Below, one piece after another: positions 40,752 to 49,197 of a stretch of 64,000 bases of DNA. Origin of the DNA: CBINFS01 sp966250015. Its GTDB lineage: Bacteria > Bacteroidota > Rhodothermia > Rhodothermales > DASSAV01. The stretch is from contig CBINFS010000004.1 of the NCBI GenBank assembly GCA_966250015.1, positions 1 through 64,000 of the forward strand, given 5' to 3'. The notes under the pieces were generated by a model. The model saw only the letters and a list, made by a program, of their open reading frames with translations, was not told where the DNA came from and made no database searches. The stretch's first letter is position 1. Each line of letters starts with the position of its first letter. Position numbers and translations under genes: made by a program.

Positions 40752-42404
40752 CTATAGAAAGACGACCTGATGCTCGGTGGTGTCGAGTGAGAGCACTTCC
40801 CGGAGGGCAACGATCAGCTCGGGGCTGTATTTGTTCAGGAAGTAGATCGGAGAAATCGCGCGTTCCTGAAGCTTGCCACCCGGAAAAAGGTTTTCGCGTG
40901 CCTTTTCGAGCCTGCCGTACAGCTCTTCGTGCCTTCTTTTTTCCGCCTTGACCACTTTGTCCTTAAACTTTTCGACCTCCTTGACGAGCAAAACGCGCAG
41001 CGCCTCGGACGATTTGACCAGCGATCCGTCGACCTGCTGTATCACCGGCCGAAGCGCACTCACGGCCTCGTGTACCTGGTTCGTCGCGGACTGAAAGGCG
41101 CCTTCGAGGTCTACGTCGAGCTCGCTCAGCACGACGCGGCGGAAAAGCGGCTCGATGTCTCCCTCGAAGTCGAGCAGGTCGAGGTCGTACCGTTCGAGCT
41201 GCTTGCGGATTCGGTTCTCCACGAGCGTCACGGTGGCGCGGGGATAGATGACGGGCATGGGAATACCCGCCCACTCGTAGATCGGCTTGAACTGGGCGAA
41301 GTACGATATTTCACCGGGACCCGCGACGTACGCCGCCGTGGGTAGCAGGTAATCCTGCATCAGCGGGCGCATCACGACGTTGGGGCTGAACTTCTCGGGA
41401 TGAGCGTCGAGCAACGAAAGGAGCTCGTCGAGGCGGTAGAAAGCCTGTTTGCCCCGGAGCGTGAAGCCGTCTTCAGTGGGATTCAGCGAAAAGCGCCCGT
41501 CTTCCTCGATTAAAAAGAGCTGCACCGGCCGTGGATGGACCTGTACGTGAAATCGCTCCTGGAGCCGGCTGCTGACCTCTTCGAGGCGGGCGTGGGACTC
41601 GGTGTAATCCAGTAGCTCCTTCCGGAAAAGGGAGGCCGAGAGCTGCTTCAACCGGGCGTCACCCGGATCGATCAGGATCAGGCCGGAATCCGAAAAAATG
41701 AAACGAAGCAGGCGGGCAAAGGCATCGAGCAGGGTAACACCGGGCCGGTAGGCCGCTCGAATCGCATCGAGCACCCGGTCCCTGAATTCAGTCGGGGGCA
41801 AAAGCGCATCAACTTCTTTCGTGATCCGCTCGATCTCGTCCGTCAGTACCAGGTTACCAACCGGACCGTGATTGCCGGTTTCCGGAGGCGGATTTCCATG
41901 GTACTCGAGCGTAGCAACCCCATTCTGGTGCAGGAGCTTGATGCTCGAAATCTCCTGGAAGTCGTGATCCTCGCCTTCGAGCCAGAAGATCGGGACGACC
42001 GGCCGGCCGGTGTCTTTTGAGAGCTCGTCAGCGAGCTGGAGGACCGTGATGATCTTGTACGGGGTGTAGAGGGGTCCGACGAGAAGCCCGACCTGCTGCC
42101 CCGTGACGACCGCGGCCGAGTCGGTACGGAGGAGGCTGTGGATGTTGCTCCTGACCTTTTCGTCGGGGCCCCACCGTGCGTTCTGGTCTAGGAGGATCTC
42201 GACGAGGCGCTGACGATCTCGTGGGAAGTCGGCTGCCGCTTCGACGGCCTTACGCCTGACGTCCGGGTCGCGGAAGTCCCCCGGGTAAAACTCTGCAACG
42301 GAAGGGTAATCGGTCAGATAGGATTTGAAGAGCTCGGGAAAAGACCCGAAGCGGTCGAACGGGAGCCTTGTGACGGATGAGAGGACGGGAGGCGTTACGG
42401 TCAT
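40752..42404 (-). CDS. bshC: Bacillithiol biosynthesis cysteine-adding enzyme BshC
   Basis: Adds cysteine to GlcN-malate, the last step of bacillithiol synthesis. The 550-residue length and the family stretches VVTGQQVGLLVGPLYTPYK, VPIFWLEGEDHDFQEIS, GELSYFAQ-like GEISYFAQFKPIYEWAG and PRATVTLVE support the call. BshC-type bacillithiol occurs in Bacillota, Deinococcus and several Bacteroidota lineages. BshA and BshB are not in the window. It probably forms an operon with the HD-domain gene downstream. Confidence 0.93.
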   Translation of the reverse strand: MTVTPPVLSSVTRLPFDRFGSFPELFKSYLTDYPSVAEFYPGDFRDPDVRRKAVEAAADFPRDRQRLVEILLDQNARWGPDEKVRSNIHSLLRTDSAAVVTGQQVGLLVGPLYTPYKIITVLQLADELSKDTGRPVVPIFWLEGEDHDFQEISSIKLLHQNGVATLEYHGNPPPETGNHGPVGNLVLTDEIERITKEVDALLPPTEFRDRVLDAIRAAYRPGVTLLDAFARLLRFIFSDSGLILIDPGDARLKQLSASLFRKELLDYTESHARLEEVSSRLQERFHVQVHPRPVQLFLIEEDGRFSLNPTEDGFTLRGKQAFYRLDELLSLLDAHPEKFSPNVVMRPLMQDYLLPTAAYVAGPGEISYFAQFKPIYEWAGIPMPVIYPRATVTLVENRIRKQLERYDLDLLDFEGDIEPLFRRVVLSELDVDLEGAFQSATNQVHEAVSALRPVIQQVDGSLVKSSEALRVLLVKEVEKFKDKVVKAEKRRHEELYGRLEKARENLFPGGKLQERAISPIYFLNKYSPELIVALREVLSLDTTEHQVVFL

Positions 42405-42529
42405 GGACAGCCTTGTCTGGAAAAACGAAAAAAATGAAACGAAGCCTTACATCGGTATAAACCGTGGAAAGCTTCGTCTTTCCGGCGCCCGGCCGGCTAG
42501 ATGCACGTACAGATAGGAGCCGTGCCGGA

Positions 42530-43120
42530 TTAATTGTGTTCTCCCTTGTGCCGGGCGATTTCGTCGCGCAGGTGCGCCGCGCGTTCGTAGTCTTCTTCCT
42601 TGATGGCCTGCTTGAGCGCCTGCTCCATCTTGTCCAGCGTCGAGAGCGGCCCGGTGACCTTTTTCTCTTCGATCTCCTCCTGAGGGGTCTCGATGGAGGC
42701 AGCCCCTTCCTCTTCGGTCGGGATACCCGCTTCATCGAGCACGGCAGGGGCTACGTAAACCGGTGCGTCGACGCGGACGGCGAGCGCGATGGCGTCGCTC
42801 GGGCGCGAGTCGAGCTGGCCGTCTTCACCGTCGTGGACGAATCGGATCTTGGCGAAGAAGGTGCCGTCGCGGAGCTCGTCGATGACGACGTCGACCACTT
42901 CCGCACCGACGGCCTCGAGCGTGTCCCGCAGCAGGTCGTGCGTCATCGGACGTGGAGGCTGGATCTTTTCCAGCTCCAGTGCGATGGCTTGCGCCTCGAA
43001 GGCCCCGATGATGATGGGGAGCCGGCGGTTTCCGTTAACCTCTCCCAGGACGAGCGCATACGCCCCTCCACTCGAAGGACTCGTCGATAGTCCGATGATG
43101 TCTACTTGTATAAAATCCAT
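42530..43120 (-). CDS. Bifunctional nuclease (BFN/DUF151) domain with UVR motif
   Basis: A 196-residue protein: residues ~1-135 are the BFN domain (LGEVNGNRRLPIIIGAFEAQ, RPMTHDLLRDTLEAVGAEV, LDSRPSDAIALAVRVDAPVY) and residues ~158-193 are a UVR helix pair (LSTLDKMEQALKQAIKEEDYERAAHLRDEI), as in UvrB and McsA. BFN proteins have shown RNase/DNase activity in plants and Thermotoga relatives; the role in this lineage is not established. It sits between hisC (77 bases) and bshC (125 bases) on the same strand. Confidence 0.88.
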   Translation of the reverse strand: MDFIQVDIIGLSTSPSSGGAYALVLGEVNGNRRLPIIIGAFEAQAIALELEKIQPPRPMTHDLLRDTLEAVGAEVVDVVIDELRDGTFFAKIRFVHDGEDGQLDSRPSDAIALAVRVDAPVYVAPAVLDEAGIPTEEEGAASIETPQEEIEEKKVTGPLSTLDKMEQALKQAIKEEDYERAAHLRDEIARHKGEHN

Positions 43121-43197
43121 TCCAATTCCTAGCCCTACCAGATGAACCGAATGCGGAAACCCAACGCCTCTGCTTAAATATTGTTCAGTGCATCCAC

Positions 43198-44322
43198 CTA
43201 CGCAATTTCGGCTTCGAGCAACGTAATTTTCAACGTTTCGAGAAAGTCCTTGTTCTCTTCGGCCGTTCCCGCGTTCACCCTGACGTACCCTTTTAATTCC
43301 GGATATCCTTCCATATTCCGCACGAGGATTCCCGCACGGGCAAGGCGATTCAGGAGCGTCCGGGGCGCAAGGGGTGTTTTGATGATCACGAAGTTTGCCC
43401 GCGAAGGGACGACCTCAACTCCATCCATACTTTTCAGCGCCTCAGCAAGTTTCTGCCGTTCCGCCTTTATGCGCTTCACCCGGTCGTCTACCAGATCACG
43501 GTGCTGAAGGAGCGTGAGCGCCGCGGCCTCCGATAGCGGATCGACCAGAAACGGGATGCGCGCCTTGCCCATCTCCGCGATCACGTCGGGATGGGCGATG
43601 AGGTAGCCGATCCGAAGCCCGGCGAGTCCAAAGGCCTTGGACATCGTCCGCAGGATGATCACGTGCGGGTATCGCTCGATCAGGCCCAGTGCGGTCACGC
43701 CGTCGTTGAACTCGAAGTACGCTTCGTCGACGACCACGAACCCGGGGGCCGCCGCGACGATCCGTTCGATCTCATCGAGCGGCACGGTGAGGCCGGTCGG
43801 GTTGTTCGGGGACGTGATGACGGTCAGGACGGGCTGAACTCTGACGACCGCTTTGTAGAGAGCCTCGGTATCGAAGTTAAGGTCTGCAAGCGGAGGCACG
43901 CCCACAACCTCCCCTCCATACAACCGTACGACCTTTTCGTAGAGCGAAAACATCGGGCGCGGCAGCACGACGGGCGCACCCGGCGCGATGAAGACGAGGC
44001 CCAGCAGGTAGGTCAGCTCGTTGGAGCCGTTACCGACCAGAACCATCGAAGGATCGCAGCCTGCGTAGGCGGCAAGGGCGTGCCGCAGCCGCTCGGGCGA
44101 CTCTCCGGGATACCGGTTGAACGGTATTTCCAGAAACGACTCGACCAGCTTACGCTTGATGTCGGGTGGGAAGTCGTAGGGACTTTCGTTCTGGTTGAGC
44201 TTGACTCTGACGTCGTCGAAACCGCCCACCAGGTATGGATGCTCGTTCCGCACCTCAGGCCGTATCATTTGCAGCCGCTCAGCCAGGCCAATCGTTGATC
44301 CGTTTCCGTCGTACTGGGACAT
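43198..44322 (-). CDS. hisC: Histidinol-phosphate aminotransferase
   Basis: PLP enzyme of the histidine pathway, converting imidazole acetol phosphate to histidinol phosphate. The 374-residue protein shows KLNQNESPYD near residue 41, GNGSNEL for phosphate binding, SPNNPTG, and the Schiff-base K229 (RTMSKAFGLAGLRIGY). It starts 14 bases after the hisD stop, so the two form an operon; other his genes are outside the window. Confidence 0.95.
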   Translation of the reverse strand: MSQYDGNGSTIGLAERLQMIRPEVRNEHPYLVGGFDDVRVKLNQNESPYDFPPDIKRKLVESFLEIPFNRYPGESPERLRHALAAYAGCDPSMVLVGNGSNELTYLLGLVFIAPGAPVVLPRPMFSLYEKVVRLYGGEVVGVPPLADLNFDTEALYKAVVRVQPVLTVITSPNNPTGLTVPLDEIERIVAAAPGFVVVDEAYFEFNDGVTALGLIERYPHVIILRTMSKAFGLAGLRIGYLIAHPDVIAEMGKARIPFLVDPLSEAAALTLLQHRDLVDDRVKRIKAERQKLAEALKSMDGVEVVPSRANFVIIKTPLAPRTLLNRLARAGILVRNMEGYPELKGYVRVNAGTAEENKDFLETLKITLLEAEIA

Positions 44323-44336
44323 TTATTTAAGAAAAA

Positions 44337-45623
44337 TTAACGTCTGTTGAGCCTCACCTCGATGGCCCGGGCGTGGGCGGTAAGCGCCTCAGCATTGGCA
44401 AACCTGACGATGTCCGGACCGGTTTTCCGAAGGCGTTCTTCCGTGTAAGAAATGACGGACTGCTTCCGGATGAAGTCATCCACGCTGAGGGCTGAAGCGT
44501 ACCGGGCCGTACCTCCCGTGGGCAGGACGTGGTTCGGTCCCGCGAAGTAATCTCCCACGGGCTCCGACGAATAGGGACCGAGGAAGATGGCGCCGGCGTG
44601 CCGGATGCGTGTCAAAACCTGCCAGGGCTCGCGAACGTGAAGCTCGAGGTGTTCAGAAGCAAGGCTATTGACCAGCGAGACGGCCTCGTCCATCGAGCCG
44701 GTGACGAAACCGTATCCGTAGTCCGACAGTGACTTTTCGAGGATTGATCGGCGCGATAACCCCGGTAGCATGTCCTCGATTGCCTTCTTCACCTGCTCTG
44801 CGAGCTCCCGGTGAGTGGTGACGAGGATGGCCGACGCGCGAACGTCGTGTTCGGCCTGCGCGAGCAGGTCGGCCGCGACGAACTCGGCATCCGCCGATTC
44901 GTCTGCCAGGATCACCACCTCGGTCGGTCCGGCGATGGCGTCGATGTCCACGGGACCGTAGACGCTGCGTTTTGCCGCCGCGACATAGGCGTTGCCGGGG
45001 CCGACGATCTTGTCGACGCGCGGGATGGTTGGCGTGCCGTAGGCGAGCGCCGCGACGGCCTGTGCACCCCCCACCGCGTACACATTCTCCAGTCCGAGGA
45101 AGTGGGCCGTGGCGAGGACGGCCGGATGCGGCAGCCCGTTTATCGTCGGCGGCGAGACCAGGTGAATCTCCTGCACGCCGGCAACCTGTGCCGGAATGGC
45201 GTTCATCAGCAGGCTCGAAGGGTAAAACGCGGTGCCGCCGGGCACGTAGAGGCCTACCCTGTCCATGGGCACGACGCGCTGCCCGAGCACGACGCCGTCG
45301 CCGTCCTCAACGAACCACGAACGCTGCACCTGGTGCTCGTGGAAGCGGCGGATGTTGCCGGCAGCCGCCTCGATGACGCGTCGCAGGTCGTCGTCGATGG
45401 ACTTGGACGCAGAAAGCAAGGCCTCCCGGGGCACCTTGATCTGCTCGAGGCGCACCCCGTCGTACCGTTCGGTCAACTCGCGGATTGCATCGTCGCCCCG
45501 CTCCCGTACGGCCGCGATGATCCCGGCTACGGCCTCCTCCACCTCGGGACTAAAGGAGCCCGAACGGCTCAAGATCTCTTCGACGAGGTCCGGCCGGCTC
45601 CCGTATTCTACGATCTGAATCAT
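44337..45623 (-). CDS. hisD: Histidinol dehydrogenase
   Basis: Zinc- and NAD-dependent enzyme that oxidises histidinol to histidine in two steps. The 428-residue protein matches in length and motifs: YVPGGTAFYPSSLLMN, GPGNAYVAAAKRSVYG, DIDAIAGPTEVVILADESA, AQAEHD (zinc region) and SEHLELH. It lies immediately upstream of hisC on the same strand. No hisG precedes it in this window, unlike the common hisGDC order. Confidence 0.97.
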   Translation of the reverse strand: MIQIVEYGSRPDLVEEILSRSGSFSPEVEEAVAGIIAAVRERGDDAIRELTERYDGVRLEQIKVPREALLSASKSIDDDLRRVIEAAAGNIRRFHEHQVQRSWFVEDGDGVVLGQRVVPMDRVGLYVPGGTAFYPSSLLMNAIPAQVAGVQEIHLVSPPTINGLPHPAVLATAHFLGLENVYAVGGAQAVAALAYGTPTIPRVDKIVGPGNAYVAAAKRSVYGPVDIDAIAGPTEVVILADESADAEFVAADLLAQAEHDVRASAILVTTHRELAEQVKKAIEDMLPGLSRRSILEKSLSDYGYGFVTGSMDEAVSLVNSLASEHLELHVREPWQVLTRIRHAGAIFLGPYSSEPVGDYFAGPNHVLPTGGTARYASALSVDDFIRKQSVISYTEERLRKTGPDIVRFANAEALTAHARAIEVRLNRR

Positions 45624-45747
45624 GATTCCCAGGATTCTCTACATAAGGGGAAGCGAGCTAACGCCCCGGGGCGATTCCGGTGCCCGTTGATTCAAATGTA
45701 GTACGTAAGAAAGAGAAACGCTCACTCGGCCGGGTTGGCGCGACGTG

Positions 45748-46428
45748 TCAATCTTCTGCAAATACGGGTCTGGCCATTGCAGAATGCGCCCGTTCAGCCA
45801 CATCGGCCAGCCGGAGGTGCCGGTCTCTGGGGGCCAGGGCACGCTTGCGCCGGACGTAGGCGCCGTACGCATATCGCCTGAGATCGCCGTCGACGGACAC
45901 CTCTGGCACGTAGTGGTGCATCACCTCATTTAGAGACCGGATCATGCGGCGTACATCCCTTATGACGGGATCGAAGACGTACCGTTTGCCATCCTGCCTG
46001 AACACCACCCACGTGTGCCCGGCGAGCGCTCGATCTGACGCGTAAACGTGCCCGGCGACGAGCTCGGCGTCGTAGCCCAGCTCGACGAGCTTCCGCCAGA
46101 CCCACAGGGCAAAATCCTCACAATCCCCCATTTTCAGAGTTTCGAAGGTACAGGGGTGCTGCCAGAAATCCGACTCGACGAACAGCTCCGGATCGCGGAT
46201 GTAGCGGCACTCCAGCAGCCAGTGCTGTAATTCTTCGACCGTTTCGACTTCGACACCGCTTACGCCTTCGAAATACCAGGTAAAGTCCTTGCGGGCACCC
46301 TTCCCGAACATCCGAAGCGGCACGTCACACGGTATCCGTTCCCACGGTCCACGGGCGGGAACCGTCCGGAGAAGGAGTCGGCAGATGGTACGTGAAAACC
46401 TTTTCAGGGTGCGTCGCAACATCGTCAT
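45748..46428 (-). CDS. Transglutaminase-like cysteine protease family protein
   Basis: A 226-residue protein with a papain-like triad: C103 (MGDCEDFALWVW), H138 (AGHTWVVF) and D153 (YVFDPVIRD). This C-H-D spacing and the GDCEDFA sequence match bacterial transglutaminase-like proteases (BTLCP and relatives). There is no clear signal peptide; the N terminus is basic and amphipathic. The substrate is unknown. An alternative ATG two codons downstream (46422) exists. It lies 90 bases after glgX on the same strand but is not obviously related to it. Confidence 0.7.
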   Translation of the reverse strand: MTMLRRTLKRFSRTICRLLLRTVPARGPWERIPCDVPLRMFGKGARKDFTWYFEGVSGVEVETVEELQHWLLECRYIRDPELFVESDFWQHPCTFETLKMGDCEDFALWVWRKLVELGYDAELVAGHVYASDRALAGHTWVVFRQDGKRYVFDPVIRDVRRMIRSLNEVMHHYVPEVSVDGDLRRYAYGAYVRRKRALAPRDRHLRLADVAERAHSAMARPVFAED

Positions 46429-46518
46429 TCGAGGCCGGGAAGGAAGAAGACGAGGCTATTACCTCGTACAGACGCTCAGGATACGGTCAGAAGGGCGTTC
46501 AGGTTACAACAAACGTCC

Positions 46519-48624
46519 TCATTGCCCCGGCTCATCATCGTTTTCTTCACCCGGCCTCTTGCCGGCCACCAGAACCACGACGCTGTGGGGTTCGACGCGG
46601 TAATGGTCCTGCTCGGCGGGCACGACCGATTTATCAGGCACGAAATCGTTCGGCGGTGAAAGGAACGTGTCGACCAGGAGACACCAGCACTCGGAGGAAA
46701 GCAGCGCGGGCAGCTCGAAGGAAAGAGGCTCGTGATACGCATTCAGGGCGGCGTACAAATACAGATCCGAATCCGGCCCGCCGAGGGTAAACGCAAGCGA
46801 GTGGGAGTGGTCGGCCCAGTCCGGCTGGTTGAGGCGGACGCCGTGCCAGGCTATCCTCGGCTTCTCCTGCTCGGCGACCTCGGTCCAGAACCTGCCTTCG
46901 TGGAAGATGCTGTTTTGTTTGTTGAACTGGATGAGCCCCTTGACGAACCGGAGAAGGTCTTTGTTCTTCTCGACGAGCGACCAGTCGAACCAGCTCAGCT
47001 CGTTGTCCTGGCAATAGGCGTTGTTGTTGCCCTGCTGGGTTCGCCTCACCTCGTCGCCCATGAGCAGCATCGGGGTGCCCTGCGAGAGGAGCAGGATCGT
47101 AAAGAAGTTTTTGATCTGCCGATAGCGAAGCGCCTCGACCTGCGGATCGTCGGTTGGACCCTCGACGCCCCAGTTGCACGAGTAGTTGGCGTCGGTCCCG
47201 TCCCGATTGCCTTCCCGATTGAGGTGATTGTGCTTGTGGTTGTACGTGACGAGGTCGTTCAAGGTAAACCCGTCGTGCGAGGTGACAAAATTGATACTCC
47301 GGCTCGGCTCCCGATCGGGTTCGCCGTACAGGTCGGGGCTTCCCGCGATGCGTGCGGCGAGCCGGGGCACGGTCTGGTTATCCATCCGGACAAAGCGCCG
47401 CACGTCGTCCCGGAACTGACCATTCCACTCGGCCCACTTGTGACCGACGAATGTGCCGACCTGGTAGAGACCCGCGGCATCCCACGCTTCGGCGATGAGC
47501 TTCGAGCCGGCGAGCACGGGGTCGGATTCGATCGACCAGAGCAGGGGCGGGCTTTCGAGCGGGCGGCCCATCTCGTCGCGCGCCAGGACCGACGCAAGGT
47601 CGAACCTGAACCCGTCCACGTGCATCTCGGTCACCCAGTAATCGAGGCAATCCGAGATCATGCGGCGGACGATCGAATGGTAGCCGTTGACGGTGTTGCC
47701 GCAGCCGGTGTAGTTCGCATAGCCGGCCATGGTCGAGTCGAGCATGTAGTAGGCGCGGTTCTCGAAGCCACGGAAGCAGAAGGTCGGGCCGTGCTCGTCG
47801 CCTTCCGCCGTGTGGTTGAACACGACGTCGAGGATGACCTCGATGCCTGCCTTGTGGAAGGCCTTCACCATGTCTCGAAACTCGTTCACCGGGCCGAGCG
47901 GGTCCGTATCGGAGCTGTAGCTCTGATGCGGTGCAAAAAACGCGACCGGGCTGTATCCCCAGTAGTTGGTGAGCCCTTCGGGGGCATCCTGTTCGTCGTG
48001 CTGCTGCACCGGAAGCAGCTCTACAGCGGTAATGCCAAGAGACTTGAGGTAAGGGATTTTTTCGATGAGACCCGCATAGGTGCCCCTTTTTGCCGGAGTA
48101 ACGCCCGAGGACGGGTGCTGTGTGAAACCCTTGACGTGCAGCTCGTAGATGAGGGTTTTCGAAAGCGGGGTGTGCAGCGGCCGGTCGCCCTCCCAGTCGT
48201 ACTCGCTGGGATCGACCACCACGCTTCGCATGGCGTAAGGGCAGTTGTCCCCGCCACGGATGGCGGCCTCGCGATCGAAGTTTCGCGGGAAGGCGACAGC
48301 CCGAGTGTACGGATCCAGGAGGACCTTCCAGCCGTCGAAACGGTGGCCTTCGAACGGTGAATACGGTCCGTACACCCGATACCCGTAAATCTGGCCGGAC
48401 TTGAGCCCGGGGACGAACACGTGCCAGTAGTAGAACGTGCGGTTGACGTCGGGGTTGAGCTGGATGATCCGAGACGGTTTCGGTGCGTCTGCGTCGTCGA
48501 ACAGCAGCAGCTCCATGAAGATGGCGCGCTTCGAAAAGACGCAAAAATTGACGCCGTTTGGATAGACGGTTGCCCCGAGCGGAAAGCTGTTACCCGCCTG
48601 AACGCCTGTAGAGACTTTTACCAC
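46519..48624 (-). CDS. glgX: Glycogen debranching enzyme GlgX
   Basis: A GH13 isoamylase-type enzyme that hydrolyses alpha-1,6 branches of limit dextrin or glycogen. The 701-residue protein has an N-terminal CBM48 (PLGATVYPNGVNFCVFSKRA), then the catalytic barrel with ELHVKGFT, nucleophile D342 (GFRFDLASVL), acid E379 (LIAEAWDAAG) and D451 (TSHDGFTL). The start is GTG. No glgB, glgP or malQ is adjacent. Confidence 0.95.
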   Translation of the reverse strand: MVKVSTGVQAGNSFPLGATVYPNGVNFCVFSKRAIFMELLLFDDADAPKPSRIIQLNPDVNRTFYYWHVFVPGLKSGQIYGYRVYGPYSPFEGHRFDGWKVLLDPYTRAVAFPRNFDREAAIRGGDNCPYAMRSVVVDPSEYDWEGDRPLHTPLSKTLIYELHVKGFTQHPSSGVTPAKRGTYAGLIEKIPYLKSLGITAVELLPVQQHDEQDAPEGLTNYWGYSPVAFFAPHQSYSSDTDPLGPVNEFRDMVKAFHKAGIEVILDVVFNHTAEGDEHGPTFCFRGFENRAYYMLDSTMAGYANYTGCGNTVNGYHSIVRRMISDCLDYWVTEMHVDGFRFDLASVLARDEMGRPLESPPLLWSIESDPVLAGSKLIAEAWDAAGLYQVGTFVGHKWAEWNGQFRDDVRRFVRMDNQTVPRLAARIAGSPDLYGEPDREPSRSINFVTSHDGFTLNDLVTYNHKHNHLNREGNRDGTDANYSCNWGVEGPTDDPQVEALRYRQIKNFFTILLLSQGTPMLLMGDEVRRTQQGNNNAYCQDNELSWFDWSLVEKNKDLLRFVKGLIQFNKQNSIFHEGRFWTEVAEQEKPRIAWHGVRLNQPDWADHSHSLAFTLGGPDSDLYLYAALNAYHEPLSFELPALLSSECWCLLVDTFLSPPNDFVPDKSVVPAEQDHYRVEPHSVVVLVAGKRPGEENDDEPGQ

Positions 48625-48779
48625 GGATTCTCCCAGAATGCCGGTTTTAATGGCGCATCAGCGCCACGACGTAAGGGTACGAGCTGGATCGATCCGTCAA
48701 GATACGTCGGGCAAAACATCCTCGCAGGAAGAAAGCACAATTCCTGCTTGCTGCCAGGAGAAAGGAGGTAAAGAATGGC

Positions 48780-48989
48780 TCAGGCTTTCCCTTCTACGAC
48801 GGGGAAGACCTCGCCGCGCCGGAATTTTTTCGGGCGGTCTACTTCGCGGGAGATCTGGTTGTCGACAAAGTCTTCAAGCATCTCCGTAATGATGTCCTGG
48901 AAAAGGTCGCGGTTTTCACTCAGCGCTTCGATGAGCGCTTCCTTCACCAGCCCCTTGAGCTCATCACGATCCATTTTGGACTTTGTCAC
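48780..48989 (-). CDS. Small helical protein of unknown function
   Basis: A 69-residue acidic protein (MTKSKMDRDELKGLVKEALI, then EALSENRDLFQDIITEMLED). It is predicted to be two helices with a basic tail. Similar short proteins are common in cyanobacteria and are sometimes antitoxin-like, but no toxin gene is adjacent. The GTG start is supported by GAGAGG seven bases upstream; ATG at 48974 is the alternative. It lies 155 bases upstream of glgX. Confidence 0.6.
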   Translation of the reverse strand: MTKSKMDRDELKGLVKEALIEALSENRDLFQDIITEMLEDFVDNQISREVDRPKKFRRGEVFPVVEGKA

Positions 48990-49197
48990 TCTAAAACCTC
49001 TCAGGTATTGCGATAAAAGGTCGAATCAAGGTATTACTATCGAATTACCTGGAAGGTCCAAAATGTTACAATTAAGCCTTCGATTTCCGAACCTTCTTTC
49101 CCGCTATTCTATTCCTAATCGGACGAAAAGATACCCGGCACGTGGTTAAGTCAATACAGGGTGGTATGAATCTTCAAACTTTTAATAATTACCCGTC

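Noticed and set aside
46732..48360. Plus-strand open frame (542 codons) opposite glgX
   Set aside because: Shadow of glgX, no recognisable domain.
48651..48666. Hairpin TGGCGC-ATCA-GCGCCA before glgX as a terminator
   Set aside because: Only a 6-bp stem with a weak T-rich flank; too little to call.
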